Of a stretch of DNA of 64,000 nucleotides, positions 26,278 through 34,988 are shown in pieces. The notes beneath the pieces are model-generated. The model was not told the origin of the DNA. It saw only the letters and a program-made list of their open reading frames with translations, and did no database searches. Position numbers and translations under genes: made by a program. Source of the stretch: an uncultured Candidatus Saccharibacteria bacterium (GTDB lineage Bacteria; Patescibacteriota; Saccharimonadia; Saccharimonadales; Saccharimonadaceae); contig CALEXY010000019.1 of assembly GCA_937924995.1 (NCBI GenBank), forward strand, positions 4,988 through 68,987, given 5' to 3'. Numbering within the stretch: the stretch's first letter is position 1; every line of letters starts with the position of its first letter.

Positions 26278-28041
26278 CTACGGAGTACGATTTTTGAAAG
26301 TCTTCTTTACAGACCAATTAATAATATCGTTAAAGCGGTCTTCACCCGAGACTAGATGCTGATCCGCCGAGAAGGCGCGCACGTTTTTATTCATAAAATA
26401 TGGCAAGCTAGATTGATAAAGCGCGATCGAAGGTACATCGTCGAGCCAGATTTCAAGGAATTTACGGTATTTGGCGTCGCGCAACGAGGTATCAATCGTA
26501 TTTCTAGCACTGAGAATCAAGTTCGAAACCGTAGCATTCTTATAATTACTCAGGTTATAGCCATTTTCGGTGGCTTCGGCCGAGTGATAATAAGGCACCA
26601 CATCCGGATCGGCGCCCATGGCGATTTCATAAATCAAAATATCATAATTACGTGGACGGAGGACATTAAGTGTAAAATCCTGAGAAGCTTCGTAGGCCGC
26701 AACTTGGTTTGGCACACCAAGAGATTTTAGCTGCTCACCGAGGCGATTAGCGATTTCTTCCATATATTTATCACCCTTAACCGTAACGATACGGAGATCG
26801 GTGCCAAAATACTCTGGCTTATTGGCCTTAAAATTATCCAGCTTAGATTTGGCTTCAGTGACATTAGTAACAGCAGCCTCTGGGAAAGACAAGGTCTTGG
26901 CTTGCTGTTCAGTGATCGGGAATTTGAGGGCCTGTTCGCCGTTTAGACCTGATAAGAGATTACCATAGTTCAAACCTTGACGAAGTGCCTGGCGGAAAGC
27001 CTTATCTTGAAGAGCAGTATTAGAAGTAGAGGTCGTATTTAGGAAGGCAAAGACACCATAATTAACGGTGGTTTGTTGCTCTTTGAGGCTTTTTTCATTG
27101 AGAAGCTCCGTAGTGTAACGAGACGGAAGGCTGCCGGTGGCAGTAATGGAGCCGGATTTCAGAGAAGCTTTGATCGCGTCAGTGGTTAAGAAAGCATGGA
27201 TAGAAAAACTATCAAGCAGAGTCTTTCCCTTGTAATAATTTTGGTTACGGTTCAAATAGACTACTTTTTCGCCTTCATTACCGATGGTTTGGGTAGCCTT
27301 AAAGACGAACGGACCCGAAGAAATTGGCTTGGTAAACATTTTATGCTCATTCAATTGCTCCGGCTTCACATCCTTCAAAATATGGGCTGGAAGGATGGGG
27401 AAATTCAAATTACTTTCGAAGAAAGCATTAGTATTTTCAAGCTTAAAAACCAGTGAGCCATCTTCGGCTTGGCGTACGGTGGCGCCATTCAATTTACTAC
27501 TGAAGTTCGATTTTAGAGAGGCACTCTTAATCGTATTAACCGTATAGAGCACATCTTCCGTAGTAAGGTCGTCGCCGTCTGACCATTTCAAATTCTGGCG
27601 CAGGCGCACCGTCCACTCATCGCCAGTAGTATTACTAGTAATTGTTTCGGCCAGACCTGCACCGGTATGACCAGAGTAATCTACCTCCGCCAGACGAGCA
27701 AACATCAGACGAGAAAGAGCCTCCTCTGAGAAAGTGGTGGCAAAAAGCGGGTTCATAGAGTTGATCTTGCCCAGAGTACCTTCGGTGAAATTACCACCAT
27801 CAGTGTAGGCTTCCACGGCATAGGATTCGGAATACCAAACTGATTGCACGGTAGCAAAAATAAGGATGGCTAAAATCAAAAGCACCCATTCCAGCACAAA
27901 GAGTCGGACATTTTTCACATGCGAAATATGGCCAATCAAGTTTTCCTTGACGTGCTCTTTACTGTTTTCGCTGATTTTGCGACTGAAGAGCGTAATTTTT
28001 TTGGAAATTTTTTGACTACGTTTTTTGAGGGTCTTATTCAT
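26278..28041 (-). CDS. Membrane-anchored peptide-binding protein, SBP family 5
   Basis: 587 residues. A basic cytoplasmic N-terminus of about 45 residues and one membrane helix (about 48-68, LFVLEWVLLILAILIFATV) replace the usual lipoprotein signal. The rest is a family 5 solute-binding domain (INSMNPLFA, AETITSNTTGDEWTVRLR, LKWSDGDDLTTEDVLYT, AFRQALRQGLNYGNLL, YDILIYEIAMGADPD, YHSAEATENGYNLSNY). Such proteins capture oligopeptides for an ABC importer, but no permease or ATPase gene is in the window. It follows secG by 3 nt. Uptake of host peptides is a plausible role. Confidence 0.88.
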   Translation of the reverse strand: MNKTLKKRSQKISKKITLFSRKISENSKEHVKENLIGHISHVKNVRLFVLEWVLLILAILIFATVQSVWYSESYAVEAYTDGGNFTEGTLGKINSMNPLFATTFSEEALSRLMFARLAEVDYSGHTGAGLAETITSNTTGDEWTVRLRQNLKWSDGDDLTTEDVLYTVNTIKSASLKSNFSSKLNGATVRQAEDGSLVFKLENTNAFFESNLNFPILPAHILKDVKPEQLNEHKMFTKPISSGPFVFKATQTIGNEGEKVVYLNRNQNYYKGKTLLDSFSIHAFLTTDAIKASLKSGSITATGSLPSRYTTELLNEKSLKEQQTTVNYGVFAFLNTTSTSNTALQDKAFRQALRQGLNYGNLLSGLNGEQALKFPITEQQAKTLSFPEAAVTNVTEAKSKLDNFKANKPEYFGTDLRIVTVKGDKYMEEIANRLGEQLKSLGVPNQVAAYEASQDFTLNVLRPRNYDILIYEIAMGADPDVVPYYHSAEATENGYNLSNYKNATVSNLILSARNTIDTSLRDAKYRKFLEIWLDDVPSIALYQSSLPYFMNKNVRAFSADQHLVSGEDRFNDIINWSVKKTFKNRTP

Positions 28042-28044
28042 AAT

Positions 28045-28278
28045 TTAACTAATGGTAGGCAGCAAAAGCATACCTAAGATTGAGGCGACGAACATCACGA
28101 CCAACACCACAGTGGCATTAAAGAGGGATTTTTCGAGACCTCGACGGGTGGTATATAATTCACCACTTGCACCAAAGCCCGCACCGAGGGAGGCGCCGCG
28201 TTGTTGCAATAAAATGAGGAGCATGGCGAGAACGGCCGAGATAAGACTTACACTTTCGAGGATACTTCCAATATTCAT
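28045..28278 (-). CDS. secG: Preprotein translocase subunit SecG
   Basis: 77 residues with two membrane helices (about 9-25 and 53-74). The conserved loop is LLQQRGASLGAGFGASGELYTTRRGLEKSLF, which fits SecG, an accessory part of the SecYEG export channel. TATAAT overlaps the end of the upstream gene and lies 6 nt before the ATG. It is cotranscribed with the peptide-binding protein. Confidence 0.92.
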   Translation of the reverse strand: MNIGSILESVSLISAVLAMLLILLQQRGASLGAGFGASGELYTTRRGLEKSLFNATVVLVVMFVASILGMLLLPTIS

Positions 28279-28281
28279 ATT

Positions 28282-28647
28282 TTAATTATAGTCTGGAATG
28301 ACGAAATTAACAAGACTTGTCAGGACACTCATCAGTAGCCACGACCAAACTAACTGAATACCAGAGATAGAAATATGTGGGACCAGGTGTACGACCAACC
28401 ACAACATTGCAATGTTGAGCACCAAGTTAAAAATCCCCATAGTGAGTAAAATCAGAGGCAGAGCGAAAATAGTTAAAATTGGCTTCACGATGGTTTGAAC
28501 CACAGAAAGCACGAGGCCGGCAGTGACAAAAACCCCGAAAGTATCAACCTCTTGATCGACACGACCAAAAAGTTTGACACAAATCCACATCAAGAACGAG
28601 GAAACAATCCAACGCAGGATGAAAAATTTAATTTGCTTTTTTATCAT
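28282..28647 (-). CDS. Phage holin family 4-TM membrane protein (mycobacterial type)
   Basis: 121 residues with four predicted helices and the family mark VVQTIVKPILTIFALPLILLTMGIFNLVLN. The family is named after phage holins but is widespread in chromosomes as a small membrane protein of unknown role. No phage genes are nearby. TACAAT ends 6 nt before the ATG at 28647. Confidence 0.82.
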   Translation of the reverse strand: MIKKQIKFFILRWIVSSFLMWICVKLFGRVDQEVDTFGVFVTAGLVLSVVQTIVKPILTIFALPLILLTMGIFNLVLNIAMLWLVVHLVPHISISGIQLVWSWLLMSVLTSLVNFVIPDYN

Positions 28648-28677
28648 AAGCCTATTGTAGCACGATTTTATATGATT

Positions 28678-29958
28678 TTATTTGAACATGCGCTTACTAC
28701 GCAACTGACGATGAAAAGTAATGGCAAAACGATGCGCCTCTTCATCGATGCGTGCGATAAGCTTGGCGAGATGCGATTCATTAGAAAAAACTTGACTGGA
28801 AAAACTCAGAACCCCCTGGTGTGAGTGTGGGATAATTAAATTAACATCAGCATTTCTAGTATGGTCACCGGATTTATTACGTCCGATGGCAGGAATTTTA
28901 GCCTCAATTAACAGAGGTAAAACCGCCCGAAGCTGCAAATCGGAGCCATCCAAGATAATCAAATCAGGATATTCCCATTCCTGGTGCTTAAGACGGCGCG
29001 TCACCACTTCACGCATACTAGCGGTGTCGTCATTTTTACTACTTTTAATCTTAAATTTACGATAATCCGCGCGGCTCGCCACGCCATTTTTGAAAACTAC
29101 CATGCTGGCTACGGTGTCGGAGCCAGAAATATGCGAAATATCGTAACCCTCAATGCGACGCGGTACCGATTCAAGGTTAAGGAGTTTCTGAATCTGCAAC
29201 AATGCCTGGTCAGAAGATAAATCGAGAAATTCCTTGTCGGAAAAAATAATTTTACGTTTCAACCCCTTCAGACCAAAATATTCATCGCGGAGTTTAGCCG
29301 CCATCTCAAACTCACCAAGCGAGGCGTGGCGGTGCATGTCGCGCTCAATTTCTCTCAATAAGTTATCTCGGTCGCCATTTAGATAACGGATAAGACGACG
29401 AAGCTCAGTTTTGTAGGCTTTTTCGGTGGTTTTGCCAATCTCAATACCTGGCGTGAGGCCGAGATCAGTGTCGAGAGTTTTCTTGCCGTTATAAGGTTTA
29501 TCGTAGTAAGGAAAAATTTTTCTTAACACTCTCAGCGCCTTAATAATCGTAGTTTTGGCGTAAAACGGGCCGATATAGGTCGCCTTATCATCTAAGGGAT
29601 TTCGCGTAATCGAGACATCTGGGACCGGCTGGTCCATATTGATTCGCACGTAACTGACAGTTTTATCGTCACGAAGTAAAATATTCCACTTCGGCATATA
29701 GCGCTTAATCATTTCCGACTCGAGGAAGAGCGCATCCATTTCGGTGTCGACGATTAGCCAATCAGTGTCGTGAATTTCCGCTACTAAGGCTTCGGTTTTG
29801 GGATCTTTTTCGGTGTTTTGAAAGTATTGACGGACCCGATTTTTTAAGACCGCCGCCTTGCCCACATAAATCACTTCCCCTTCGCGGTTTTTATGAAAAT
29901 ACACCCCAGGGCTACTGGGGAGTGTTTTCAACTTAGCTTTGAGTTCCGCCGAAATCAT
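28678..29958 (-). CDS. uvrC: Excinuclease ABC subunit C, shortened and cysteine-free
   Basis: 426 residues against roughly 600 for typical UvrC. An N-terminal GIY-YIG domain (PGVYFHKNREGEVIYVGKA, 1-95) is present. A UvrB-binding helix pair (about 200-235, EFEMAAKLRDEYFGLKGL) and the RNase H-like UvrC domain (about 268-400, EGYDISHISGSDTVASMVVF, PDLIILDGSDLQLRAVLP) follow. The C-terminal tandem helix-hairpin-helix domain is absent. I see no cysteine in the protein, so the four-Cys iron-sulfur site of many UvrC proteins is lost. It cuts on both sides of DNA damage after UvrA/UvrB. Neither change disrupts the two nuclease domains. Confidence 0.93.
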   Translation of the reverse strand: MISAELKAKLKTLPSSPGVYFHKNREGEVIYVGKAAVLKNRVRQYFQNTEKDPKTEALVAEIHDTDWLIVDTEMDALFLESEMIKRYMPKWNILLRDDKTVSYVRINMDQPVPDVSITRNPLDDKATYIGPFYAKTTIIKALRVLRKIFPYYDKPYNGKKTLDTDLGLTPGIEIGKTTEKAYKTELRRLIRYLNGDRDNLLREIERDMHRHASLGEFEMAAKLRDEYFGLKGLKRKIIFSDKEFLDLSSDQALLQIQKLLNLESVPRRIEGYDISHISGSDTVASMVVFKNGVASRADYRKFKIKSSKNDDTASMREVVTRRLKHQEWEYPDLIILDGSDLQLRAVLPLLIEAKIPAIGRNKSGDHTRNADVNLIIPHSHQGVLSFSSQVFSNESHLAKLIARIDEEAHRFAITFHRQLRSKRMFK

Positions 29959-30089
29959 TATTTTAATTATAAAATATTTCTGATTTTTTACAAAATCTGC
30001 ATCCGAGTTAACATCTCAAAGTGTTGCACTTGAGAGGTTAGAGTAAGACGCCTGGGTCGACATCTCAGACCGTGATGCTTTTTAGGCTA

Positions 30090-31835
30090 TTAGATAAGAT
30101 TGGCGTCTTTTAAGAGTTTTTCGGCGTCGGTGGTGTTTTGAAGGGGATTCTGGAGTGGGGTCTTTTTCATGATTTCCTCGAATTGATCGAGCTTCAAAAT
30201 CTTACTCAGGCTATCAAAGATTGGAGTGGACTCAGCTGGGACTTTAATTTCCTTTTTCTTAGAATCTTTGAAACGCATCACGGCGTGAGTTTGATCGAGC
30301 TCTTTTGAATTCTTTTGGCTAGGAGTGGTAAAGATTAGCCCCTTAATATCGCCCGTAAAAGTATCGATACCCACGAAGATATTAACAGTGCTCTTTATTT
30401 CTTGGATATATTTGTCGTAATCTTTGATGGTTTTATCCTTCAAAACACCCTGCTCTTCCTCTTCATAGGAGTTTGGGGCAAGAGAGTAGGCATTCGAGAG
30501 ACATTTAGAAATTTCGGTATTTTGGGAGGCTTTATTGGCAGCCTCGAGGAAGCGACTAAGTTTATTATCGTTAAAGGTGACGCGGTAGAGTTTACCGAGA
30601 TCACCCGAAAGCTTGACATAGCTAGCGGATTCTTCACTATTTAATTCAGTGAAATTGGCAAATTCATTCTCGCGGTAAAGCTTAGTCATGAGTTCGGACT
30701 GCTGATTATGAGTCTTACCGATATTTTGAGTCACGCAAGAAAGAGTCCCGGCAATACCGTTCTGTAAAACTTTTGGTAAGGTAAAGCCTAGCGCACCACT
30801 AAATCCTGCGATTACTTCCTCAGCATCGATACGCTGCCATTTGTTTTCAATTTCCATCGCAAAGTCATCGAGAGATTTTTGCATTTCTGAGTCAATTTCC
30901 TTACCCGAACCTTTTAGTACAGCGGTCAAACTATCCTTTAGATGATCGAGTTTAAGGTAAATTTTGCCATCTTGGGCCAAAATCCCCTCGAGGCCGAGCA
31001 GGATTGGCGAATTATCGCCCTTCATGGTGAAATTTAGAGTGGCGTGGACGGCGGCAGAATTTTCTGTACTACCGCGACTAAGGCTAACGCGAAGATCAGC
31101 CTGCTGAATTTGACTTTCGCCTTTGGTATTTAGCGTGTCACCGGTGACAAATTGTTGGAATTCAATATCGGAACCACTAACTTTGTGGAAGATTTTAGAA
31201 AAAGTACTGGCACTGACGTTCGCGAAAAAGAAAAAGTAAATAAAGAGCGCGATACCAGCAGCGATAAGGATGGCAAGGAGATGGAGGAAGATTTTTTGAG
31301 CTTTGGTTTTCTCTTTTTTGGCCGGAGTTTCGGCTTCGGTATTAGCTTCGGTATTTTCGGAAGCGGAATCAGAAATAGATTCGTGGGTGGAATCGGAAGC
31401 AGAGTCAGACACGGAATCTGGAACAAACTCGGAAGCGGAGAAAGCGGAACTAGAACTGGTGGTTACAGTAGTATCTTCGGTCGACTCTTCGTAATTATTT
31501 TCTTTTAAAACTTCGTCGAGAATATGGTCTTTATTTTCTGAGATTTTGGTGTTTTCAGAAGTTGCAACGTCTTCTGCAACTTCGGCGGCTAAAATCGGAT
31601 TTTCCGAGGATTCCTCAGAGATAAAATCGGCCATATTATTAATCAAATCATCCGATAAAACGCTGGAACTTTCGGTTTTTGGAATTTCAGTATCTACACT
31701 TTGCGTTTTAGCTGGTTCCGATGCCTGGGCATTAAAATGCACGCTGCTCGCACTAACCCCAGCTTCTTTGATTTGATTTTTTGGGCCTGTTTCAATCGGA
31801 TTGACCTCGAGGTCAAAATCGAATTTATCCGCCAT
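30090..31835 (-). CDS. Single-pass membrane protein with acidic cytoplasmic region, unknown function
   Basis: 581 residues. Residues 1-175 are acidic and rich in Ser, Glu, Asp and Thr (repeated SDSASD-like runs). A Lys-rich stretch and a membrane helix at about 183-205 (LHLLAILIAAGIALFIYFFFF) follow. The extracellular part of about 375 residues (ASYVKLSGDLGKLYRV, IFVGIDTFTGDIKGLIFTT) resembles bacterial lipoprotein-like folds that carry lipid or unfolded chains, but I cannot name a family. The ATG has a gaaaggga site. Type II topology is shared with the proteins at 8277 and 48419. Confidence 0.75.
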   Translation of the reverse strand: MADKFDFDLEVNPIETGPKNQIKEAGVSASSVHFNAQASEPAKTQSVDTEIPKTESSSVLSDDLINNMADFISEESSENPILAAEVAEDVATSENTKISENKDHILDEVLKENNYEESTEDTTVTTSSSSAFSASEFVPDSVSDSASDSTHESISDSASENTEANTEAETPAKKEKTKAQKIFLHLLAILIAAGIALFIYFFFFANVSASTFSKIFHKVSGSDIEFQQFVTGDTLNTKGESQIQQADLRVSLSRGSTENSAAVHATLNFTMKGDNSPILLGLEGILAQDGKIYLKLDHLKDSLTAVLKGSGKEIDSEMQKSLDDFAMEIENKWQRIDAEEVIAGFSGALGFTLPKVLQNGIAGTLSCVTQNIGKTHNQQSELMTKLYRENEFANFTELNSEESASYVKLSGDLGKLYRVTFNDNKLSRFLEAANKASQNTEISKCLSNAYSLAPNSYEEEEQGVLKDKTIKDYDKYIQEIKSTVNIFVGIDTFTGDIKGLIFTTPSQKNSKELDQTHAVMRFKDSKKKEIKVPAESTPIFDSLSKILKLDQFEEIMKKTPLQNPLQNTTDAEKLLKDANLI

Positions 31836-31928
31836 GCTTCCCTTTCTCGTGATTAAGTTTGCTCAAATATTCCTCTATATTTTAGCATAAGTTTAATCAG
31901 AATGAGGCAAGAAAAATCCCTCAAACAA

Positions 31929-31955
31929 AAAATCTCCACTCGAAGTGGAGATTTT
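31929..31955 (-). terminator. Terminator after the LPSTG protein gene
   Basis: A 12-bp perfect stem (AAAATCTCCACT) with loop TCG runs into a T-rich tail on the minus strand. Confidence 0.85.
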
Positions 31956-31970
31956 CTAAGAATCCGTCGA

Positions 31971-32450
31971 TTAGGCGACAGATTTTTTGCGATTGAGATT
32001 CAAACAAACGAGGTAAACGGCTACACCAGCGAGAATAGCGGTGAAGACGAGGTCTTCTGGACCAGTACTTGGGAGGTCAGAAGCGGCCTTAGTAGTGCTA
32101 GTAGCGGTACCATTGGCGGTATTTGACGTAGTGGTAGTTTTATTGTTTTGGTACTGATCAGCTGGAGAAGCGGTAGAAATCTTATTATTTTGACCTTGAT
32201 TATTGGTCTTTTCAGATGACTTAGCTTCAGTTTTGGCCTCAGTCTTATTTTCTGCCTTAGTCTCGGTCTTATTAGTTTTTTCTTCCTTAGACTCTTCGGT
32301 AGCAGTGATTTCTTGTTGGCGGGACTTTTCAGCAGATTTGATAGCTGAAGTAATAATCCAAGCACCGAAAATCACTACGATAAAAGCGATGATGGTAGCG
32401 AAAACGATAATACGAAAACGTTTAGCGCGGTTAGGTTGATTAGTTTGCAT
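31971..32450 (-). CDS. Small sortase-substrate-like protein (LPSTG) with two membrane segments
   Basis: 159 residues from the ATG at 32450, which has GGAG 6 nt upstream. An in-frame TTG at 32462 is a poorer start. A basic N-terminus and a membrane/signal segment (about 14-35) precede a Lys/Glu/Thr-rich middle with repeats such as TEAKTEAK, then an Asn/Thr stretch. The C-terminus is a textbook sorting signal: LPSTG, a hydrophobic helix and NRKK. Sortases cut after Thr and join the protein to the wall, but no sortase gene is in the window. It is the only LPXTG-type protein seen; the DUF285 family lacks this signal. A strong terminator follows. Confidence 0.82.
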   Translation of the reverse strand: MQTNQPNRAKRFRIIVFATIIAFIVVIFGAWIITSAIKSAEKSRQQEITATEESKEEKTNKTETKAENKTEAKTEAKSSEKTNNQGQNNKISTASPADQYQNNKTTTTSNTANGTATSTTKAASDLPSTGPEDLVFTAILAGVAVYLVCLNLNRKKSVA

Positions 32451-32573
32451 GATAATCTCCAATTAACTCTATGATTTATATCAATTTGGCTCATTATACC
32501 ACTTTTTATGTTTTTTGTAAATAGCTTAACCGTAATTATTAAGATTTTGCAAAAAAATGCTTATGGCAACAAA

Positions 32574-32600
32574 AAATCCCTGGCTAGAGCCAGAGATTTT
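32574..32600 (-). terminator. Terminator after the gene at 32611-33342
   Basis: Hairpin AATCTCTGGC / GCCAGGGATT with one mismatch, then TTTTTTG on the minus strand. Confidence 0.75.
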
Positions 32601-32610
32601 TCAGTAAAGT

Positions 32611-33342
32611 TTACTCCCTATAGTGCTCTTCTTCTTCCTCATAATCTGGACATAGTCCGGGCAGAGTATATGCCCTGGATGGATCAATACCATACTCTGA
32701 CCAATTAATCATGTGGTCGCGAAGAAGTTTGACTGAAATGTTTCTACTCAATTCAGATTTTAGCCAATCCCCAATTTGAGGCTTGGTCGCGCCGTGGCGC
32801 AGAAACCAGTTCATGATAGTTTTCACACGGTCAACCGTAAGCTCAAAATAATCATCCACATATAGAAGCATACGCTTCTTATTCAGTAAATCTGTAACCG
32901 GCACACCCGCTTGAATTAATTTCTCGATATTCTTCCAACCATCATTGATCAGAAATTGACCAAGCAATAGATCAAGTGAAGCACCACGCTGAATAAACCA
33001 GGCGGCATTTTCGGTAACAAATTCTGAACCATGATAAATATCCGAGTAATCTTCCTGACCAAAAACCGTCATCAGCTTATTAATGTCAATGGAAATTCCC
33101 TGCTTTGTCAGTTCGTCGTAATTTTCGAAAAGAAGCTCTTTCGATAAGATCTTGGAAATATCGCGACCATAAAGTTCGCCATTCAGAAAAGATTTAAGAA
33201 TCACCGTTAATGCGATCAAAGTATTTTTCTGATGCTTTCTGTTCGAAATTCGACCGAACACTTCAGCCAGCTCCACCGTTAGCGTCTCCTCAACGGAGCG
33301 ACTTTTGCTGCCAGTTGTAGTTTTCTCATTCAAGTTTTTCAT
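32611..33342 (-). CDS. Hypothetical soluble protein
   Basis: 243 residues with no signal or membrane helix. Segments such as QRGASLDLLLGQFLINDGW, LIQAGVPVTDLLNKK and RHGATKPQIGDWLKSE recall ankyrin-like helical repeats. They are too irregular to assign. The acidic C-terminus is DYEEEEEHYRE. An aaggaggggg site precedes the ATG, and a TATAAT lies about 80 nt upstream, so this gene has a real 5' leader, unlike many here. Confidence 0.7.
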   Translation of the reverse strand: MKNLNEKTTTGSKSRSVEETLTVELAEVFGRISNRKHQKNTLIALTVILKSFLNGELYGRDISKILSKELLFENYDELTKQGISIDINKLMTVFGQEDYSDIYHGSEFVTENAAWFIQRGASLDLLLGQFLINDGWKNIEKLIQAGVPVTDLLNKKRMLLYVDDYFELTVDRVKTIMNWFLRHGATKPQIGDWLKSELSRNISVKLLRDHMINWSEYGIDPSRAYTLPGLCPDYEEEEEHYRE

Positions 33343-33540
33343 GCCCCCTCCTTATGAAGTCAAACTTTACCTTTTAAGGTACCCAATATTTTGCACTTAA
33401 GTAAAAACTTAATGGGGTTATTATACTCTATCTGGGGAATTTTGTCATCAGGGGTGGAACAGATAGAGGATATTGGTCGTAATCAGAGCCTAAAAATCTG
33501 ATGGTTTTTGGGGTAGTTTTCAGGGTAGTTTTAAAATGCT

Positions 33541-33551
33541 AATGCTATAAT
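33541..33551 (+). promoter_or_regulatory. Extended -10 promoter of eno
   Basis: AATGCTATAAT ends 6 nt before the ATG at 33558, a leaderless layout. Confidence 0.75.
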
Positions 33552-33557
33552 AAAACT

Positions 33558-34847
33558 ATGGAAAATATCACAATCAAAGAAATTCACGCAAGGCAAATTC
33601 TCGATAGCCGCGGCAATCCGACGGTAGAAGCTGACGTCTTCTTATCTGACGGGAGTGCCGGTCGTGCCATGGTGCCATCTGGCGCATCGACCGGTAGTGG
33701 CGAAGCCTTGGAGCTACGTGACGGAGATAAAAACTTTTACGACGGCAAGGGTGTCATGCAGGCCGTACGCAATATTAATACTAAAATTAGCAGCTTACTT
33801 ATAGGCAAGCATGTCGACCAACGGGAAATTGATCAACTAATGGTTCAGCTCGACGGCACGGAAAATAAATCCAACCTCGGGGCGAACGCAATCTTGGCGG
33901 TTTCTTTAGCCCTAGCGAAGGCTTCGGCCCGCGCCATGAAAATGCCATTTTATGAATATGTGGCAAAAATTGCCGGCACCTCTGACCGGATGTCTTTACC
34001 GATGCCAATGATGAACGTGATGAACGGGGGTGCACACGCGGATTGGTGTACGGATTTTCAGGAATATATGTTGATGCCAATCGCGGCAACCAATATTAAC
34101 GAAGCGATTCGCATGGGCGCGGAAACTTTTCACGCTCTAAAGAAGGTTCTAAAAGAGAAAAATTATGTTACCACGGTAGGCGACGAGGGTGGTTATGCAC
34201 CAAAAGTTTTTGGCGGCAACAATGAACCTTTGGAACTAATTTGCGAAGCAATTGAGCGAGCGAATTACGTCGTAGGTAAAGATATTGCGATTGCGATGGA
34301 TATTGCCTCCTCGGAATTTTACGAAGACGGCGGTTATAAATTAAAGACCTCTGGTGAGACCAAGACCAGTGCCGAAATGATTGACTGGTATGAGGGGTTG
34401 CTAGAGAAATATCCGATCGTTTCCATCGAGGATGGCCTGGCGGAAAATGACTGGGAGGGCTGGAAAGTGCTCACCGAGCGACTCGGTAATAAGTTGCAAT
34501 TAGTCGGCGACGACCTCTTCGTGACCAATGTAAAATTACTGCAAAAAGGTATCGAGGAAAAAGTGGGGAATGCGATTTTGATTAAGCCAAACCAGATTGG
34601 TTCACTTTCTGAAACCATCGACGCGGTGGTTTTGGCGCAAAAAGCCGGCTACCGAACCGTAATGTCGCACCGCTCGGGTGAAACCGAAGATAGTGCCATC
34701 GCGCACCTTGCGGTCGGGCTCGGTACGGGTCAAATTAAGACTGGTTCCCTCTCACGCTCGGAGCGCATCGCGAAATATAATGAGCTAATGCGTATTGCAG
34801 AAGCTAATCCAGAACTAGTTCTGAAAAATCCTTTCGCGGAAAACTAA
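33558..34847 (+). CDS. eno: Enolase
   Basis: 429 residues, full length. It interconverts 2-phosphoglycerate and phosphoenolpyruvate in glycolysis. IHARQILDSRGNPTVE opens the N-terminal domain. The barrel has the catalytic and Mg-binding stretches TVGDEGGYAPK, AMDIASSEFY, SIEDGL, QLVGDDLFVTN, and the signature ILIKPNQIGSLSETI, then MSHRSGETED. The gene stands alone between promoter and terminator. It shows that at least lower glycolysis is present. Confidence 0.98.
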   Translation: MENITIKEIHARQILDSRGNPTVEADVFLSDGSAGRAMVPSGASTGSGEALELRDGDKNFYDGKGVMQAVRNINTKISSLLIGKHVDQREIDQLMVQLDGTENKSNLGANAILAVSLALAKASARAMKMPFYEYVAKIAGTSDRMSLPMPMMNVMNGGAHADWCTDFQEYMLMPIAATNINEAIRMGAETFHALKKVLKEKNYVTTVGDEGGYAPKVFGGNNEPLELICEAIERANYVVGKDIAIAMDIASSEFYEDGGYKLKTSGETKTSAEMIDWYEGLLEKYPIVSIEDGLAENDWEGWKVLTERLGNKLQLVGDDLFVTNVKLLQKGIEEKVGNAILIKPNQIGSLSETIDAVVLAQKAGYRTVMSHRSGETEDSAIAHLAVGLGTGQIKTGSLSRSERIAKYNELMRIAEANPELVLKNPFAEN

Positions 34848-34939
34848 AACAGTGGGATTCTAGGAGAACTTAACCCCGACCTAGATTATAAGAGTAAGAC
34901 TCTAGGAGAACCTAAGATTCCTGGACTAGGCGATAAATC

Positions 34940-34969
34940 AAAAATAGGTGCGAGATGGCACCTATTTTT
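34940..34969. terminator. Bidirectional terminator between eno and ligA
   Basis: A 12-bp perfect stem AAAAATAGGTGC with loop GAGATG and A/T flanks on both sides. The preceding 90 nt (34848-34937) hold two similar copies of CTAGGAGAACYTAA at 34872-34885 and 34902-34915 and no gene. Confidence 0.85.
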
Positions 34970-34988
34970 GTGTTTCAAATTTATGAGC

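Noticed and set aside
8277..28647. Prophage suggested by a baseplate J-like protein and a holin-family protein
   Set aside because: They are 18 kb apart among housekeeping genes with no capsid, terminase or integrase gene. Both families are common in CPR chromosomes.
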